Source: Candidatus Aenigmatarchaeota archaeon (GTDB lineage Archaea > Aenigmatarchaeota > Aenigmatarchaeia > CG10238-14 > SCSR01). From it: a stretch of DNA of 64,000 nucleotides. The first letter of the stretch is position 1. The number at the start of each line of letters is the position of its first letter. The DNA is taken from positions 66,215 through 130,214 of the forward strand of contig JACPAE010000003.1 in the NCBI GenBank assembly GCA_016181005.1, given 5' to 3'. Both the position numbers and the translations under genes were made by a program. Under the pieces are notes generated by a model that saw only the letters and a program-made list of their open reading frames with translations, had not been told where the DNA came from and did no database searches. Positions 8,240 to 15,084 of this stretch are shown one piece after another.

Positions 8240-9787
8240 CTAGCCCTTGACATTTCCTATAGGAACGAACTTGACAACCTTTTTGGAGATACCAGACATA
8301 TGTGTCGCTTCAATGACATCGTCTATATCCTTATAAGCACCACCTGCTTCTTCGGCCAAGCCGGAAAATGAAACTGACTTGATGTAAATTCCTCTTTGCA
8401 TCATTTCCTTCTGTAGCTTGTCGCCACTGTAAATATTCCTTGCTTTCGTCCTACTCATAGTCCTTCCACTGCCATGTGCCGTCGACATGAAGGTTTCGTG
8501 TGCTTTTTCGCCACCAACCAAAAGGTAAGAGCCGGTTTCCATACTACCGCCAATTATGACTGGACTTCCATCATCACGATATAATTTTGGAATTTCTACT
8601 CTTCCAGCAGGATAAGAGCCGGTTGAGCCTTTTCGATGCACGATCAACTTCTTTTTCTTTCCGTCAACTTCATGCTCCTCCAAGCTTGCACGGTTGTGGG
8701 AGACGTCGAAAACCATTTTCAATCCCAATGATTCTGCATCCTGCTTGAAAACATCTGAAAAAACTTCCCTTATGCGGTGAAGAATAACTTGACGGTTGGC
8801 AAAGCTCATGTTAACACCCCCAGCCATTGCCTTGAAGTAATCCTGTCCTTCAGGTGAATTGAAGGGTGCACACGCTAGTTCCTGGTCCAAAATTTTAATC
8901 CCATACTTCCTTTCCATCACTGACAGAAATAGCTGCAAGTAATCTGTGCCTATTTGATGGCCGAAACCGCGCGAGCCGCAATGAAACATTATTACAACTT
9001 GATTTGGAAACAGTCCCCATTTTTTAGCTAGTTCTTGGTCAAAAATATTCTCTGGCTTTACAACTTGTATCTCAAGATAATGATTGCCTGAACCTAAAGT
9101 GCCAATTTGCTTAAAGCCTCGCTCAATGGCTTTTGAGGAAACTTTTGAAACATCTGCCCAATCAGCTTTTCCATTCAGCTCAGTTCTTTCTAAATCTTCT
9201 TCCCATCCATAACCTTTCTTAATACACCATTCTGCACCCTCGACAACAACTTTTCTGAATTCATCCTTTGTCAATTTCACAAAACCAGTGGAGCCGACAC
9301 CAGCAGGCACCCTGTCGAATAATTTATCGACCAAAGTCTTCAAATGAGGTTTAACATCATTATAAGTAAGGCTAGTTAAGACCAAACGCATACCGCAATT
9401 AAACGACTTGATTAAGAAATTACTTAACCAAAATATCGAATCCGATACCGCCTGGTGATATCACACCGTTCTCTTCCGGATCGAATGCTGCTACACCGCC
9501 TATCGGAAATCCGTACCCGGAATTGCCTCCTTCTAGGATTAACTAGAAAGGATATGACCGTCGGGCATGCAGAATGCAAATTTTTGGATTCCTGGCAAGT
9601 TGGCAACATTTGTTATCTGGTCGTATACCTGCAAGTCCATTTGATCTACAATTTTCTTTGAGGCATATATTCTAGACGGGACTCTCATTCCTTCTTTGAA
9701 GGATTTAGGTATTTCCCAGACTACGTCTGATATCTTCTTAATTTCTGGTTTCTTGAATATTTGATTACCGAATGGTATTTTCTTCAC
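8240..9787 (-). CDS. rtcB: RtcB tRNA-splicing ligase, gene split by two small introns
   Basis: RtcB joins 2',3'-cyclic phosphate and 5'-OH RNA ends using GTP and Mn2+; in archaea it ligates tRNA exons. The proposed coding sequence is complement(join(8240..9401, 9433..9521, 9554..9787)). It totals 1485 nt, exactly 495 codons (494 aa plus stop), the usual archaeal length. Exon 1 ends CMPDGH, exon 2 encodes SGYGFPIGG through GIGFD, and exon 3 resumes NCGMRL. The spliced protein has the catalytic Cys at 110 (Cys98 in Pyrococcus horikoshii). The metal and GMP-binding His motifs follow: SGNHYLE (His215), [11 protein letters not shown] (His248), VSHNRAS (His343) and TAHGSGR (His417). Without splicing, exon 1 stops five codons after PDGH. 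The start is GTG at 9787, two bases beyond the TAA of the upstream gene, with GGAGG directly abutting. A decayed pseudogene is unlikely because every exon is intact. Confidence 0.9.
9402..9432 (-). other. rtcB intron 2 (31 nt, canonical bulge-helix-bulge)
   Basis: In the mRNA the exon helix GAUU/AAUU is followed by a 4-bp central helix CGAU/GUCG, with a 3-nt bulge AUU on the 5' side and UUU on the 3' side. A 9-bp intron stem (UUGGUUAAG/CUUAAUCAA, one G-U pair) and a 6-nt loop follow. This is the hBHBh' substrate of the archaeal splicing endonuclease. Cutting between bulge nucleotides 2 and 3 on each side removes 9432-9402 and joins GAT-AT|T-AAT-TGC, giving D-I-N-C in frame (phase 2). The unspliced sequence has an in-frame TAA inside the intron. 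Confidence 0.85.
9522..9553 (-). other. rtcB intron 1 (32 nt, relaxed bulge-helix-bulge)
   Basis: Removing these 32 nt joins GGT-CAT|TCC-GGG-TAC, encoding G-H-S-G-Y, the conserved RtcB sequence PDGHSGYG (phase 0). The intron core is a hairpin (UCCUUUCUAG/CUAGAAGGA, one bulged U, 6-nt loop UUAAUC). Outside it are bulges AUA and AUU and a shortened central helix GUC/GGC with a G-A mismatch. An AC/C internal loop follows, then the exon helix GCCCG/CGGGU. This is not a perfect motif, but it places cuts after the second bulge base exactly at the boundaries needed by the protein. The junction could shift by one or two bases without changing the spliced RNA, because exon and intron ends repeat. Confidence 0.7.
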
Positions 9788-9791
9788 CTCC

Positions 9792-10325
9792 TTAAAGGTC
9801 TAAATTGATTCCTTCCAACAATCTATCAAAGTCTTCCCTCTCGCTCTTTTTCCTAGGCTCCATACCTAGCACATCAGCCATATTCTCTAGCAGTCCGATG
9901 TGCTCGGCACCTATATCTGGCATCAATCCGATTATTGCTTCGCTTCCGCTATATCCCCAAACTACAATAGGCAAGGACCTTGCATCCCGGTCTAGGAGGC
10001 CAACAGCTCCTCTTTCTTCATAACGCTTTTTGACTATTTTAAAATATCCTGTTATATCCCCTATCCTATAAACATCTGTTGCTTGATAATTTTCCGAGTT
10101 TAACCTTTCGACTAGACGCTGCATTGCTTCTTTACTATAAGAGCTCTTTCTCCCAAAAAACACTATGTTCAATCTGTCCGCGCCTAAGAACTCTTCGGTA
10201 CCCGTGCCTACAAATCTATATCCATAGTCCGCTGCAATTCTGTCTAGTATGTCATGCCTGCCTCCAGCGTGTTCGTCCTCGATGTATAACTTGTATTTTC
10301 TCAACTCTTCCAGAACTTCTTGCAT
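9792..10325 (-). CDS. Unknown protein upstream of rtcB
   Basis: The 177-aa soluble protein is not recognised. It has an alternating alpha/beta pattern (LNIVFFGRKSSYSKEAM, then LPIVVWGYSGSEAIIGLM) and a C-terminal acidic helix. No membrane segment or known catalytic motif is visible. Its TAA stop is 4 bases before the rtcB GTG start, and the rtcB ribosome-binding site overlaps this junction, so the two genes are almost certainly co-transcribed and translationally coupled. A TATA box lies 26 bases upstream of the ATG. Confidence 0.65.
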   Translation of the reverse strand: MQEVLEELRKYKLYIEDEHAGGRHDILDRIAADYGYRFVGTGTEEFLGADRLNIVFFGRKSSYSKEAMQRLVERLNSENYQATDVYRIGDITGYFKIVKKRYEERGAVGLLDRDARSLPIVVWGYSGSEAIIGLMPDIGAEHIGLLENMADVLGMEPRKKSEREDFDRLLEGINLDL

Positions 10326-10346
10326 ATTCTATTTCTGAAACCAAAG

Positions 10347-10356
10347 CTATTAAAAG
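10347..10356 (-). promoter_or_regulatory. TATA box for the rtcB transcription unit
   Basis: CTTTTAATAG on the minus strand is centred 26 bases before the ATG at 10325. It is the only obvious promoter upstream of the unknown gene-rtcB pair. Confidence 0.5.
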
Positions 10357-10373
10357 TTACGCCAGCTGAGTGT

Positions 10374-11033
10374 TCACTTAAATTCATCCAGAAGCAGTAC
10401 TTGCCCTTTAACGCCTGCGACGAACTTGTCCTCGGCCTCTTTGGCTTTTGAACCCAGCAGTCTTTTGTAGTGTATAGGGATGGTAGTTTTCGCCTGTATC
10501 GCATTCGCCGCGTCAATTGCCTCCTTCACGTCCATGACATAAGTGCCTCCAATCGGCAAGAGCGCTACATCTATATCTGTCAAGTTCCTCATCTCAGGAA
10601 TAAAATCAGTGTCGCCCGCATGATAAATCTTCCTTCCATCAATAGTGAATACATATCCTACCCACTTGTTCTGCTTCGGATGGTAGCTCAGCCTTTCATG
10701 CTTGACATTATACGCAGGAACTGTCTTTACGTCGACGCCTGAAAGCTTCATCTCCTTGTTCGGCTCTGTTATGATGAACCTGTTTTTTGGAAAGCTTCTG
10801 GTGTCGCAGCCATTGACGGCAACTATCAATGTCTTGTCTGTGATAATCGTCCTTAAGTCGGTAGTGCTCCAGTGGTCATAGTGCGCATGCGTTATGAAGA
10901 CAATGTCGGCCTTGTTCTTAGGCGTTGACTTTAAATCAAAAGGGTCGACAAAATAGAAATTCTGGTTGTTCCTTGTCGTGAGCAGGAAGCTGGAGTGACC
11001 GAACCAAACTAGATTGTCAAGACTGTCTGCCAT
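10374..11033 (-). CDS. Metallo-beta-lactamase-fold hydrolase (UPF0173-like)
   Basis: The 219-aa protein opens with a WFGHSSFLL strand-turn and carries the metal motif HAHYDH near residue 48, then AGDTDF and a late histidine in IPIHYK. These are typical of the UPF0173/L-ascorbate-lactonase-like branch of metallo-beta-lactamase-fold enzymes, which bind one or two metals. The true substrate is unknown. A TATA box (minus strand, 11053-11063) lies about 25 bases upstream, so it is transcribed independently of the rtcB unit, which begins 49 bases beyond its stop. Confidence 0.88.
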   Translation of the reverse strand: MADSLDNLVWFGHSSFLLTTRNNQNFYFVDPFDLKSTPKNKADIVFITHAHYDHWSTTDLRTIITDKTLIVAVNGCDTRSFPKNRFIITEPNKEMKLSGVDVKTVPAYNVKHERLSYHPKQNKWVGYVFTIDGRKIYHAGDTDFIPEMRNLTDIDVALLPIGGTYVMDVKEAIDAANAIQAKTTIPIHYKRLLGSKAKEAEDKFVAGVKGQVLLLDEFK

Positions 11034-11052
11034 AATCCTAATTTGGATATTT

Positions 11053-11063
11053 AGAATTTAAAT
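11053..11063 (-). promoter_or_regulatory. TATA box for the metallo-hydrolase gene
   Basis: GATTTAAATTC on the minus strand is centred 25 bases upstream of the ATG at 11033. Confidence 0.5.
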
Positions 11064-11088
11064 CATATCTGCATAACGATTGTTAGAT

Positions 11089-11106
11089 GCCTCACGAATG
11101 TGAGGC
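11089..11106 (+). other. Perfect 7-bp hairpin in intergenic region
   Basis: GCCTCAC-GAAT-GTGAGGC forms a 7-bp stem with a 4-nt loop in the 187-bp gap between divergent genes. The surrounding 60 bases are more GC-rich than the rest of the gap. There is no T-run after it, and box C/D motifs are not clear, so its role (small RNA, operator or terminator) is open. Confidence 0.3.
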
Positions 11107-11220
11107 GAGCGATAACGAAGAGTATTTTTACTGAGTCAATATGAAAATACAGGGAGGTGGGCGCAGGTTTTTAGAAAGCTTAAATAATTTACTGTCAAGT
11201 AATAAATAAGGAGATTAGAA

Positions 11221-11592
11221 ATGGTTCAAAGATACGAAAGAAGATTAGCTATAGCCGAATCTGAGTTAATACAATTCTGTCAAGATGGATTAAGAGCTTT
11301 AATAAGAAAAGATTATAGCAAGGAATTTTTAGTGGGTGGCGATGCAACTAGACAAAAAACTTATTATTTTAAGGATGGCGGGGTATACCTAATGGGTTCA
11401 CAATACCCTGGAGACACTACTCCTGATGCGAGAGTTAAACCAAGCAGGGTACCATTCCATAGATTTAATGAGTTCAGAGAGGGAAGAACATACGAACATG
11501 AGCCCAGTCTGAAAGGAGTTGCAAGACGCATAGAAGATGCATTAAGGGATGCAAGTCTAGAACATACTCTCCCGTTCTCCATATACATATAA
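11221..11592 (+). CDS. Unknown 123-aa protein
   Basis: This soluble, basic, Arg/Tyr-rich protein is not recognised. The ATG is preceded by a good Shine-Dalgarno site (AAGGAG at about 11208-11213), and a TATA-like AGCTTAAATA lies further upstream, so it appears to be a real, separately expressed gene. Codon use is AT-rich like the rest of the 11-15 kb patch. No motifs of a known enzyme are visible. Confidence 0.55.
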   Translation: MVQRYERRLAIAESELIQFCQDGLRALIRKDYSKEFLVGGDATRQKTYYFKDGGVYLMGSQYPGDTTPDARVKPSRVPFHRFNEFREGRTYEHEPSLKGVARRIEDALRDASLEHTLPFSIYI

Positions 11593-11601
11593 ACTAAATG
11601 A

Positions 11602-11715
11602 GAAATAAAAAATCATGATTTAACAGTGTTGACAAGCGACGAAGTTCTGAAGAATAGATTCAAGGTTTATTACACTAACGTCATGACTTACGATGAGCTT
11701 AGGAGGATTTCTTAG
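11602..11715 (+). pseudogene. Remnant of a PIN/VapC-like toxin C-terminus
   Basis: An open frame without a proper start encodes HDLTVLTSDEVLKNRF followed by VYYTNVMTYDELRRIS. This resembles the last 35 residues of PIN-domain toxins (late acidic residue in a TSD motif, then a closing strand and helix). A TGA stop precedes it and no N-terminal half is present. It overlaps the tail of the minus-strand 49-aa gene by 17 bases. Confidence 0.35.
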
Positions 11716-11848
11716 CATATTTACTAAGGATTTTTCTTTGTATAGCTGTAGCTTCTTCTAATGTAATCGTCTTTTTAGGTGCTCTTACCTTTACATTATG
11801 ACCATTAAGCCTGATTGTCTTTATTTCAAAATCTTTGTCATGTCTCAT
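11699..11848 (-). CDS. Small unknown 49-aa protein divergent from the toxin-antitoxin module
   Basis: A longer frame reaches 11944, but the internal ATG at 11848 is preferred because a TATA box (CTTATAAATA) lies 24-32 bases upstream of it. The longer start would also run into the antitoxin operator. The peptide is basic, with a KTITLEEATAIQRKIL helix and a KKSS tail. It is not recognised; a small regulator or toxin-antitoxin partner is possible. Confidence 0.4.
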   Translation of the reverse strand: MRHDKDFEIKTIRLNGHNVKVRAPKKTITLEEATAIQRKILSKYAKKSS

Positions 11849-11870
11849 AAAGAGTATATTGTCGATGACG

Positions 11871-11880
11871 TATTTATAAG
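11871..11880 (-). promoter_or_regulatory. TATA box for the 49-aa gene
   Basis: CTTATAAATA on the minus strand is centred about 27 bases from the ATG at 11848. It lies back-to-back with the toxin-antitoxin promoter. Confidence 0.45.
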
Positions 11881-11901
11881 TATTATTAGGCGGAGTGATG
11901 A

Positions 11902-11911
11902 GTTTATATAC
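11902..11911 (+). promoter_or_regulatory. TATA box of the RHH/RelE module
   Basis: GTTTATATAC is centred about 26 bases upstream of the antitoxin ATG, predicting a leaderless transcript that starts inside the palindrome. Confidence 0.5.
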
Positions 11912-11912
11912 T

Positions 11913-11934
11913 ATAGATACCAATTGGTATCTAT
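11913..11934 (+). promoter_or_regulatory. 22-bp perfect palindrome, likely antitoxin operator
   Basis: The core GATACCAATTGGTATC is extended by ATA/TAT on its two sides to a perfect 22-bp inverted repeat. It overlaps the predicted transcription start and the first two bases of the antitoxin ATG. Ribbon-helix-helix antitoxins are known to autorepress by binding such repeats. Confidence 0.65.
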
Positions 11935-12181
11935 GAAACCTCAAATTAATCTGAGATTACCTGGCGAATTGAAAAGAGTTGCCGAGAGGTATGCAAGAAT
12001 ACATAAATACAGGAATCTGCAAGAACTAGCCACAGAAGCCATAAGAGAGAAGGTTATGGAAAAGGGTTACGACGAAAGTTTTACTGAGAAGGAGATTGAA
12101 CTAATAGACAGATTAATAGATGCTAGTATAAAAAAGGGGGATTTGGTAAGTGAAAAAGAGTTGAGAAAGGCTTTGAGATGA
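11933..12181 (+). CDS. Ribbon-helix-helix antitoxin
   Basis: The 82-aa product starts MKPQINLRLPGELKRVAERY, a typical RHH beta-strand and first helix, then RNLQELATEAIREKV. Its acidic, flexible C-terminal half would wrap the toxin. An upstream in-frame ATG at 11798 is rejected because the palindrome and TATA box place the transcript start at 11933. It overlaps the RelE-like toxin by 4 bases (ATGA), which is characteristic of toxin-antitoxin pairs. Confidence 0.8.
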   Translation: MKPQINLRLPGELKRVAERYARIHKYRNLQELATEAIREKVMEKGYDESFTEKEIELIDRLIDASIKKGDLVSEKELRKALR

Positions 12182-12474
12182 CCTATGAAATAGTAGCGAG
12201 TGGAACATTTCTCAAGCAGGTAGAAAATTTACTACCCAAATATAAAGAACAAATTGACAAGAAAATTGATTTGATAAAACAAAATCCGTTCAGATTCAAG
12301 GCACTACATGCCAAGCTATATTCAAGAGTATTTAGAGTAAGACTGGATATAGGAGGCAAGGGGACTAGATTAATTTATGTTGTATTAGGCTCGAAAATAA
12401 TTTTGGCTTGTCTTCTTGATAGAAGTAAAGAGTATAAAGATTTGGAGAATTACTTGGTTAAGATTGAAGGTTAA
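12178..12474 (+). CDS. RelE/ParE-family toxin
   Basis: The 98-aa protein has the RelE/ParE pattern: YEIVASGTFLKQVENL, a helix pair ending IKQNPFRFKALHAKL, then FRVRLDIGGKGTRLIYVV and a final LLDRSKEYKDLENYL. RelE-type toxins cleave ribosome-bound mRNA; ParE-type act on gyrase. The subtype cannot be decided from this sequence. It is translationally coupled to the antitoxin. Confidence 0.8.
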   Translation: MTYEIVASGTFLKQVENLLPKYKEQIDKKIDLIKQNPFRFKALHAKLYSRVFRVRLDIGGKGTRLIYVVLGSKIILACLLDRSKEYKDLENYLVKIEG

Positions 12475-12577
12475 TTTGAGGCGGGCGGGTTTTCGAATTG
12501 AATATAATCAGTGGTTTTGCCACGAATACTTGGAGGAGTTGGATTTTAGCGCAACGTTCCGAAAGAAAAAATCAAAG

Positions 12578-13294
12578 TTAGCTCCCGAAATAGGTTTCTA
12601 TTTTCCTTAATTTTTCTTCAAACCTGTCTCTCGTTGCAACTCGTATGTAAGCACGTCCGAGGAAATTATAAACTTTATAGAGTGGATATATCATTGCGCT
12701 AGAAGCTGTCAAACCAGCGAGAATCCATGACCAAGAAGTATCACCTAATGTCATCTTTTTAGCCGAAACCCTTCTCCGCATATTTTCAGCTGCTTCAAAG
12801 AAATTTTTAATTTCCTTCGCATATGTTCCTGGAGGTCTGCGAGAGTCACCGCCGTATAGATACGCATACCAATCAGCTGCACCTTTCGGCCATTCAGGTA
12901 CAAATCCTTGAACATTTTCAATAGCCAGATTTAACTGGTCCTCAGGTAAAGTTTGTAAATAATCTTTTTCAGTTAAGATTTCCCTATGTTTGTCAAGAGC
13001 TTGTTTTGTCTCAATAAGACGTGCTAGAGCTTCTTCAGGTCTGTTTTCATAAAAACGTACATTGTGCTCATTACGAAACTTTTTCGGATCGTAATATAGA
13101 TAGGCTAATTCTTCAAAAATAGGAGCGAATGGTGCATTAGCTTCAACTTGAACATTATGGGGTTTGACAAAACTTTCGTCTACATAATTCCGTACACCAT
13201 AGCAACTACCTGCACCGACCATTAAAGTAATTCCTGCTCCATATAAAAGTCCCTGTCGTCGCAAATGATTTAATATTTTTTTAGCATACCTCAT
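12578..13294 (-). CDS. Unknown membrane protein, two membrane segments
   Basis: The 238-aa protein has an N-terminal hydrophobic segment (about residues 17-35), a largely helical 130-residue middle region expected on the outside, and a second membrane segment near residues 190-215 followed by a basic tail. It is not recognised. The start overlaps the stop of the upstream gene by 4 bases, so the two are coupled. The topology matches the unrelated-looking gene at 35943. Confidence 0.55.
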   Translation of the reverse strand: MRYAKKILNHLRRQGLLYGAGITLMVGAGSCYGVRNYVDESFVKPHNVQVEANAPFAPIFEELAYLYYDPKKFRNEHNVRFYENRPEEALARLIETKQALDKHREILTEKDYLQTLPEDQLNLAIENVQGFVPEWPKGAADWYAYLYGGDSRRPPGTYAKEIKNFFEAAENMRRRVSAKKMTLGDTSWSWILAGLTASSAMIYPLYKVYNFLGRAYIRVATRDRFEEKLRKIETYFGS

Positions 13295-14037
13295 ATTACC
13301 AATTCACCTTCGGCAGAAATTTTTACAAAAGAAGGAGTGATATTATTGTCGTTGAAATATGTGGATAGTGAGCCCATCTCACAAGCTACATGACCTTCTA
13401 TAACAAACTCTTGATCGCCCCTTAATTTATATGGTTTACCACCATCTCTTTTAGCCACACCTTTTCTTGGTTTCAATTTAAACCTACCATCTAATTCCAT
13501 GAGTTCTCCCGATATTCCACGTGAAGCATGAACAATTCCACTAAAATGCATGTGACACTCATAAAAATCGGTACGTACCTCATCAAAAGTTGGAGTCTGT
13601 CCTTTGTAGTCTAAGACTTTTTTTGCTTGAAATTCTCCACTAGCATCTAAGAAAATCACTGGCTCAAACTTGGAAGCATGAAGAACTAGAACATTATCTA
13701 AGAGTGTTATCTGCTCAGATTCTAAAAAGTTTATACGCACTTTATCAGAAAATTTGGTTTTATATAAACCAGCGTTTTTCGAAACAGTTCCAGATGTGCT
13801 AAAATACAAAGGTCCGAGTCCATGATCTTCTACCGATTCGCACCTAATACGGATTATATACCCAGTTGGTATTTGAATTGCGGAGCCGTCGTAATCACGA
13901 TTATCGGCTCTACCAGAAACATGACCTTTAAATGAATAACCTTGCTTGTCAGTACCCAAATAATTAGTTATAGAAATTTTGTCCAAACGCGTTACTATAA
14001 AACTTTCTCCTACACCATCTAATTCAATTAAAGGCAT
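13291..14037 (-). CDS. Unknown beta-rich protein
   Basis: The 248-aa soluble protein is dominated by short strands with repeated G-H-V-S-G and G-x-L-x-G turns (FKGHVSGRADNRDYDGSAI, later GISGELMELDGRFKLKP). These suggest a beta-helix or beta-sandwich. No signal peptide is visible. It is not recognised. It sits between two other unknown genes on the same strand, 24 bases downstream of the next one, and is probably part of a three-gene unit. Confidence 0.55.
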   Translation of the reverse strand: MPLIELDGVGESFIVTRLDKISITNYLGTDKQGYSFKGHVSGRADNRDYDGSAIQIPTGYIIRIRCESVEDHGLGPLYFSTSGTVSKNAGLYKTKFSDKVRINFLESEQITLLDNVLVLHASKFEPVIFLDASGEFQAKKVLDYKGQTPTFDEVRTDFYECHMHFSGIVHASRGISGELMELDGRFKLKPRKGVAKRDGGKPYKLRGDQEFVIEGHVACEMGSLSTYFNDNNITPSFVKISAEGELVI

Positions 14038-14061
14038 ATCTTTATAATATCGATAAAATTT

Positions 14062-14994
14062 TTAAGCTTGCATGTTGCCCACAAGATAGCCTCTGCCGTT
14101 ATTGAAATCTAGCCTACCGCTGACTTTTCCACCATAAACGTGAGCTGTATGTTGTGGCAATGACCATCTACCTAACCCTTCTACAAAGAAATCGCCATCT
14201 ACGGTGAAGAGGGGTGGTAAAAATAATATTTCTTCACCATAATGATTTGTTTCTATTCTTGGATTGTCTCCAGCAGAAAGTATTTTTCCATTATACTTGC
14301 GTACCTGAGCTCCAGTAGTTTCATCTACACGTCCGTCAGGAAAAACTAGCTTTACGTTAGGAGACATTGATGGTATGTAAACAATTCCTGATGATACGGG
14401 AGAACTTACTATATACCCAAGAAGAGCAGTTACACTAGCAGCAAGCCCTATAGCCATTCCTGGAATTACTAGATCCACAACTTTCCCCATTAGTCTGCCA
14501 ACTCCAATCTTTCTCTCAGGTTTTTTATCGACAAGCTTACTTTTCAACAAAGCCATTTCTTCCTCCGAAATATATTCTGCCCATATAGAAAAAGTCGTAG
14601 GGGATATGGCATTTAAAATGGAACCATCCACCATCCCTTCAGCAGTATAACTATTAAAATCAACTTTCATATTTCGAACATTGTAACGAGGTTCAACAAC
14701 ACCGCTTAAGACTAAATTTTGTGGATGTTCTTCTACGCTCACGGATTCTATCGGTCTTTCACCAGGTCTGTAAAGTCTCACGCCCTCTCTGGGAAATGTT
14801 GCTTCATGGTCACCATAAACTCTCATTTCTTTAACATTCGAATAACTAAGTCCATTTACAGGAGTGGTAGCAATTACGCCTTTACGAATTATCAGTCTAG
14901 TAATTTTGTCTAATTCTCCAATAGCAAAATGCTCGCCTTGTTCAGATACTCCAGGATTAACTAGCAGTTCTTTTTCCAATTCCTGAACTGGCAT
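14062..14994 (-). CDS. Unknown protein with a central membrane segment
   Basis: The 310-aa product has beta-rich halves on both sides of one long hydrophobic stretch (about residues 175-200, VIPGMAIGLAASVTALLGYI). Short G-turn motifs (VSGRLDFNNGRGYLVGN) resemble those of its downstream neighbour, so the two may be distant relatives. No family is recognised. It is the first gene of the minus-strand trio ending at 12578 and lies back-to-back with eS26. Confidence 0.55.
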   Translation of the reverse strand: MPVQELEKELLVNPGVSEQGEHFAIGELDKITRLIIRKGVIATTPVNGLSYSNVKEMRVYGDHEATFPREGVRLYRPGERPIESVSVEEHPQNLVLSGVVEPRYNVRNMKVDFNSYTAEGMVDGSILNAISPTTFSIWAEYISEEEMALLKSKLVDKKPERKIGVGRLMGKVVDLVIPGMAIGLAASVTALLGYIVSSPVSSGIVYIPSMSPNVKLVFPDGRVDETTGAQVRKYNGKILSAGDNPRIETNHYGEEILFLPPLFTVDGDFFVEGLGRWSLPQHTAHVYGGKVSGRLDFNNGRGYLVGNMQA

Positions 14995-15084
14995 AAAATA
15001 TATTAACCATAAAAGTATTTAAAAGGCTTTAATTCTTTTTTTTAAATCTTTATTACATTACTTGTCCAACTTTATTTAGATAGC

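Noticed and set aside
9402-9553. Mini-inteins at the RtcB breaks
   Set aside because: The inserts are 31-32 nt, contain stop codons and change the reading frame, so they cannot be translated as protein splicing elements.
9455-9661. Plus-strand ORF antisense to rtcB (68 aa)
   Set aside because: It mirrors conserved rtcB exon sequence and has no promoter or family similarity.
8240-9787. rtcB as a frameshifted pseudogene or assembly error
   Set aside because: Both breaks are clean insertions of 31-32 nt, not single-base slips. Their removal restores two universally conserved motifs, and one insertion forms a full bulge-helix-bulge. All catalytic residues are intact.
11798-11932. Longer N-terminus for the RHH antitoxin from the ATG at 11798
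   Set aside because: The extra 45 residues cover the TATA box and the palindrome, and the RHH strand begins right at the ATG at 11933.
12416-12610. Plus-strand 64-aa ORF after the RelE-like toxin
   Set aside because: It starts inside the toxin in another frame, and its translation matches no fold or neighbour.
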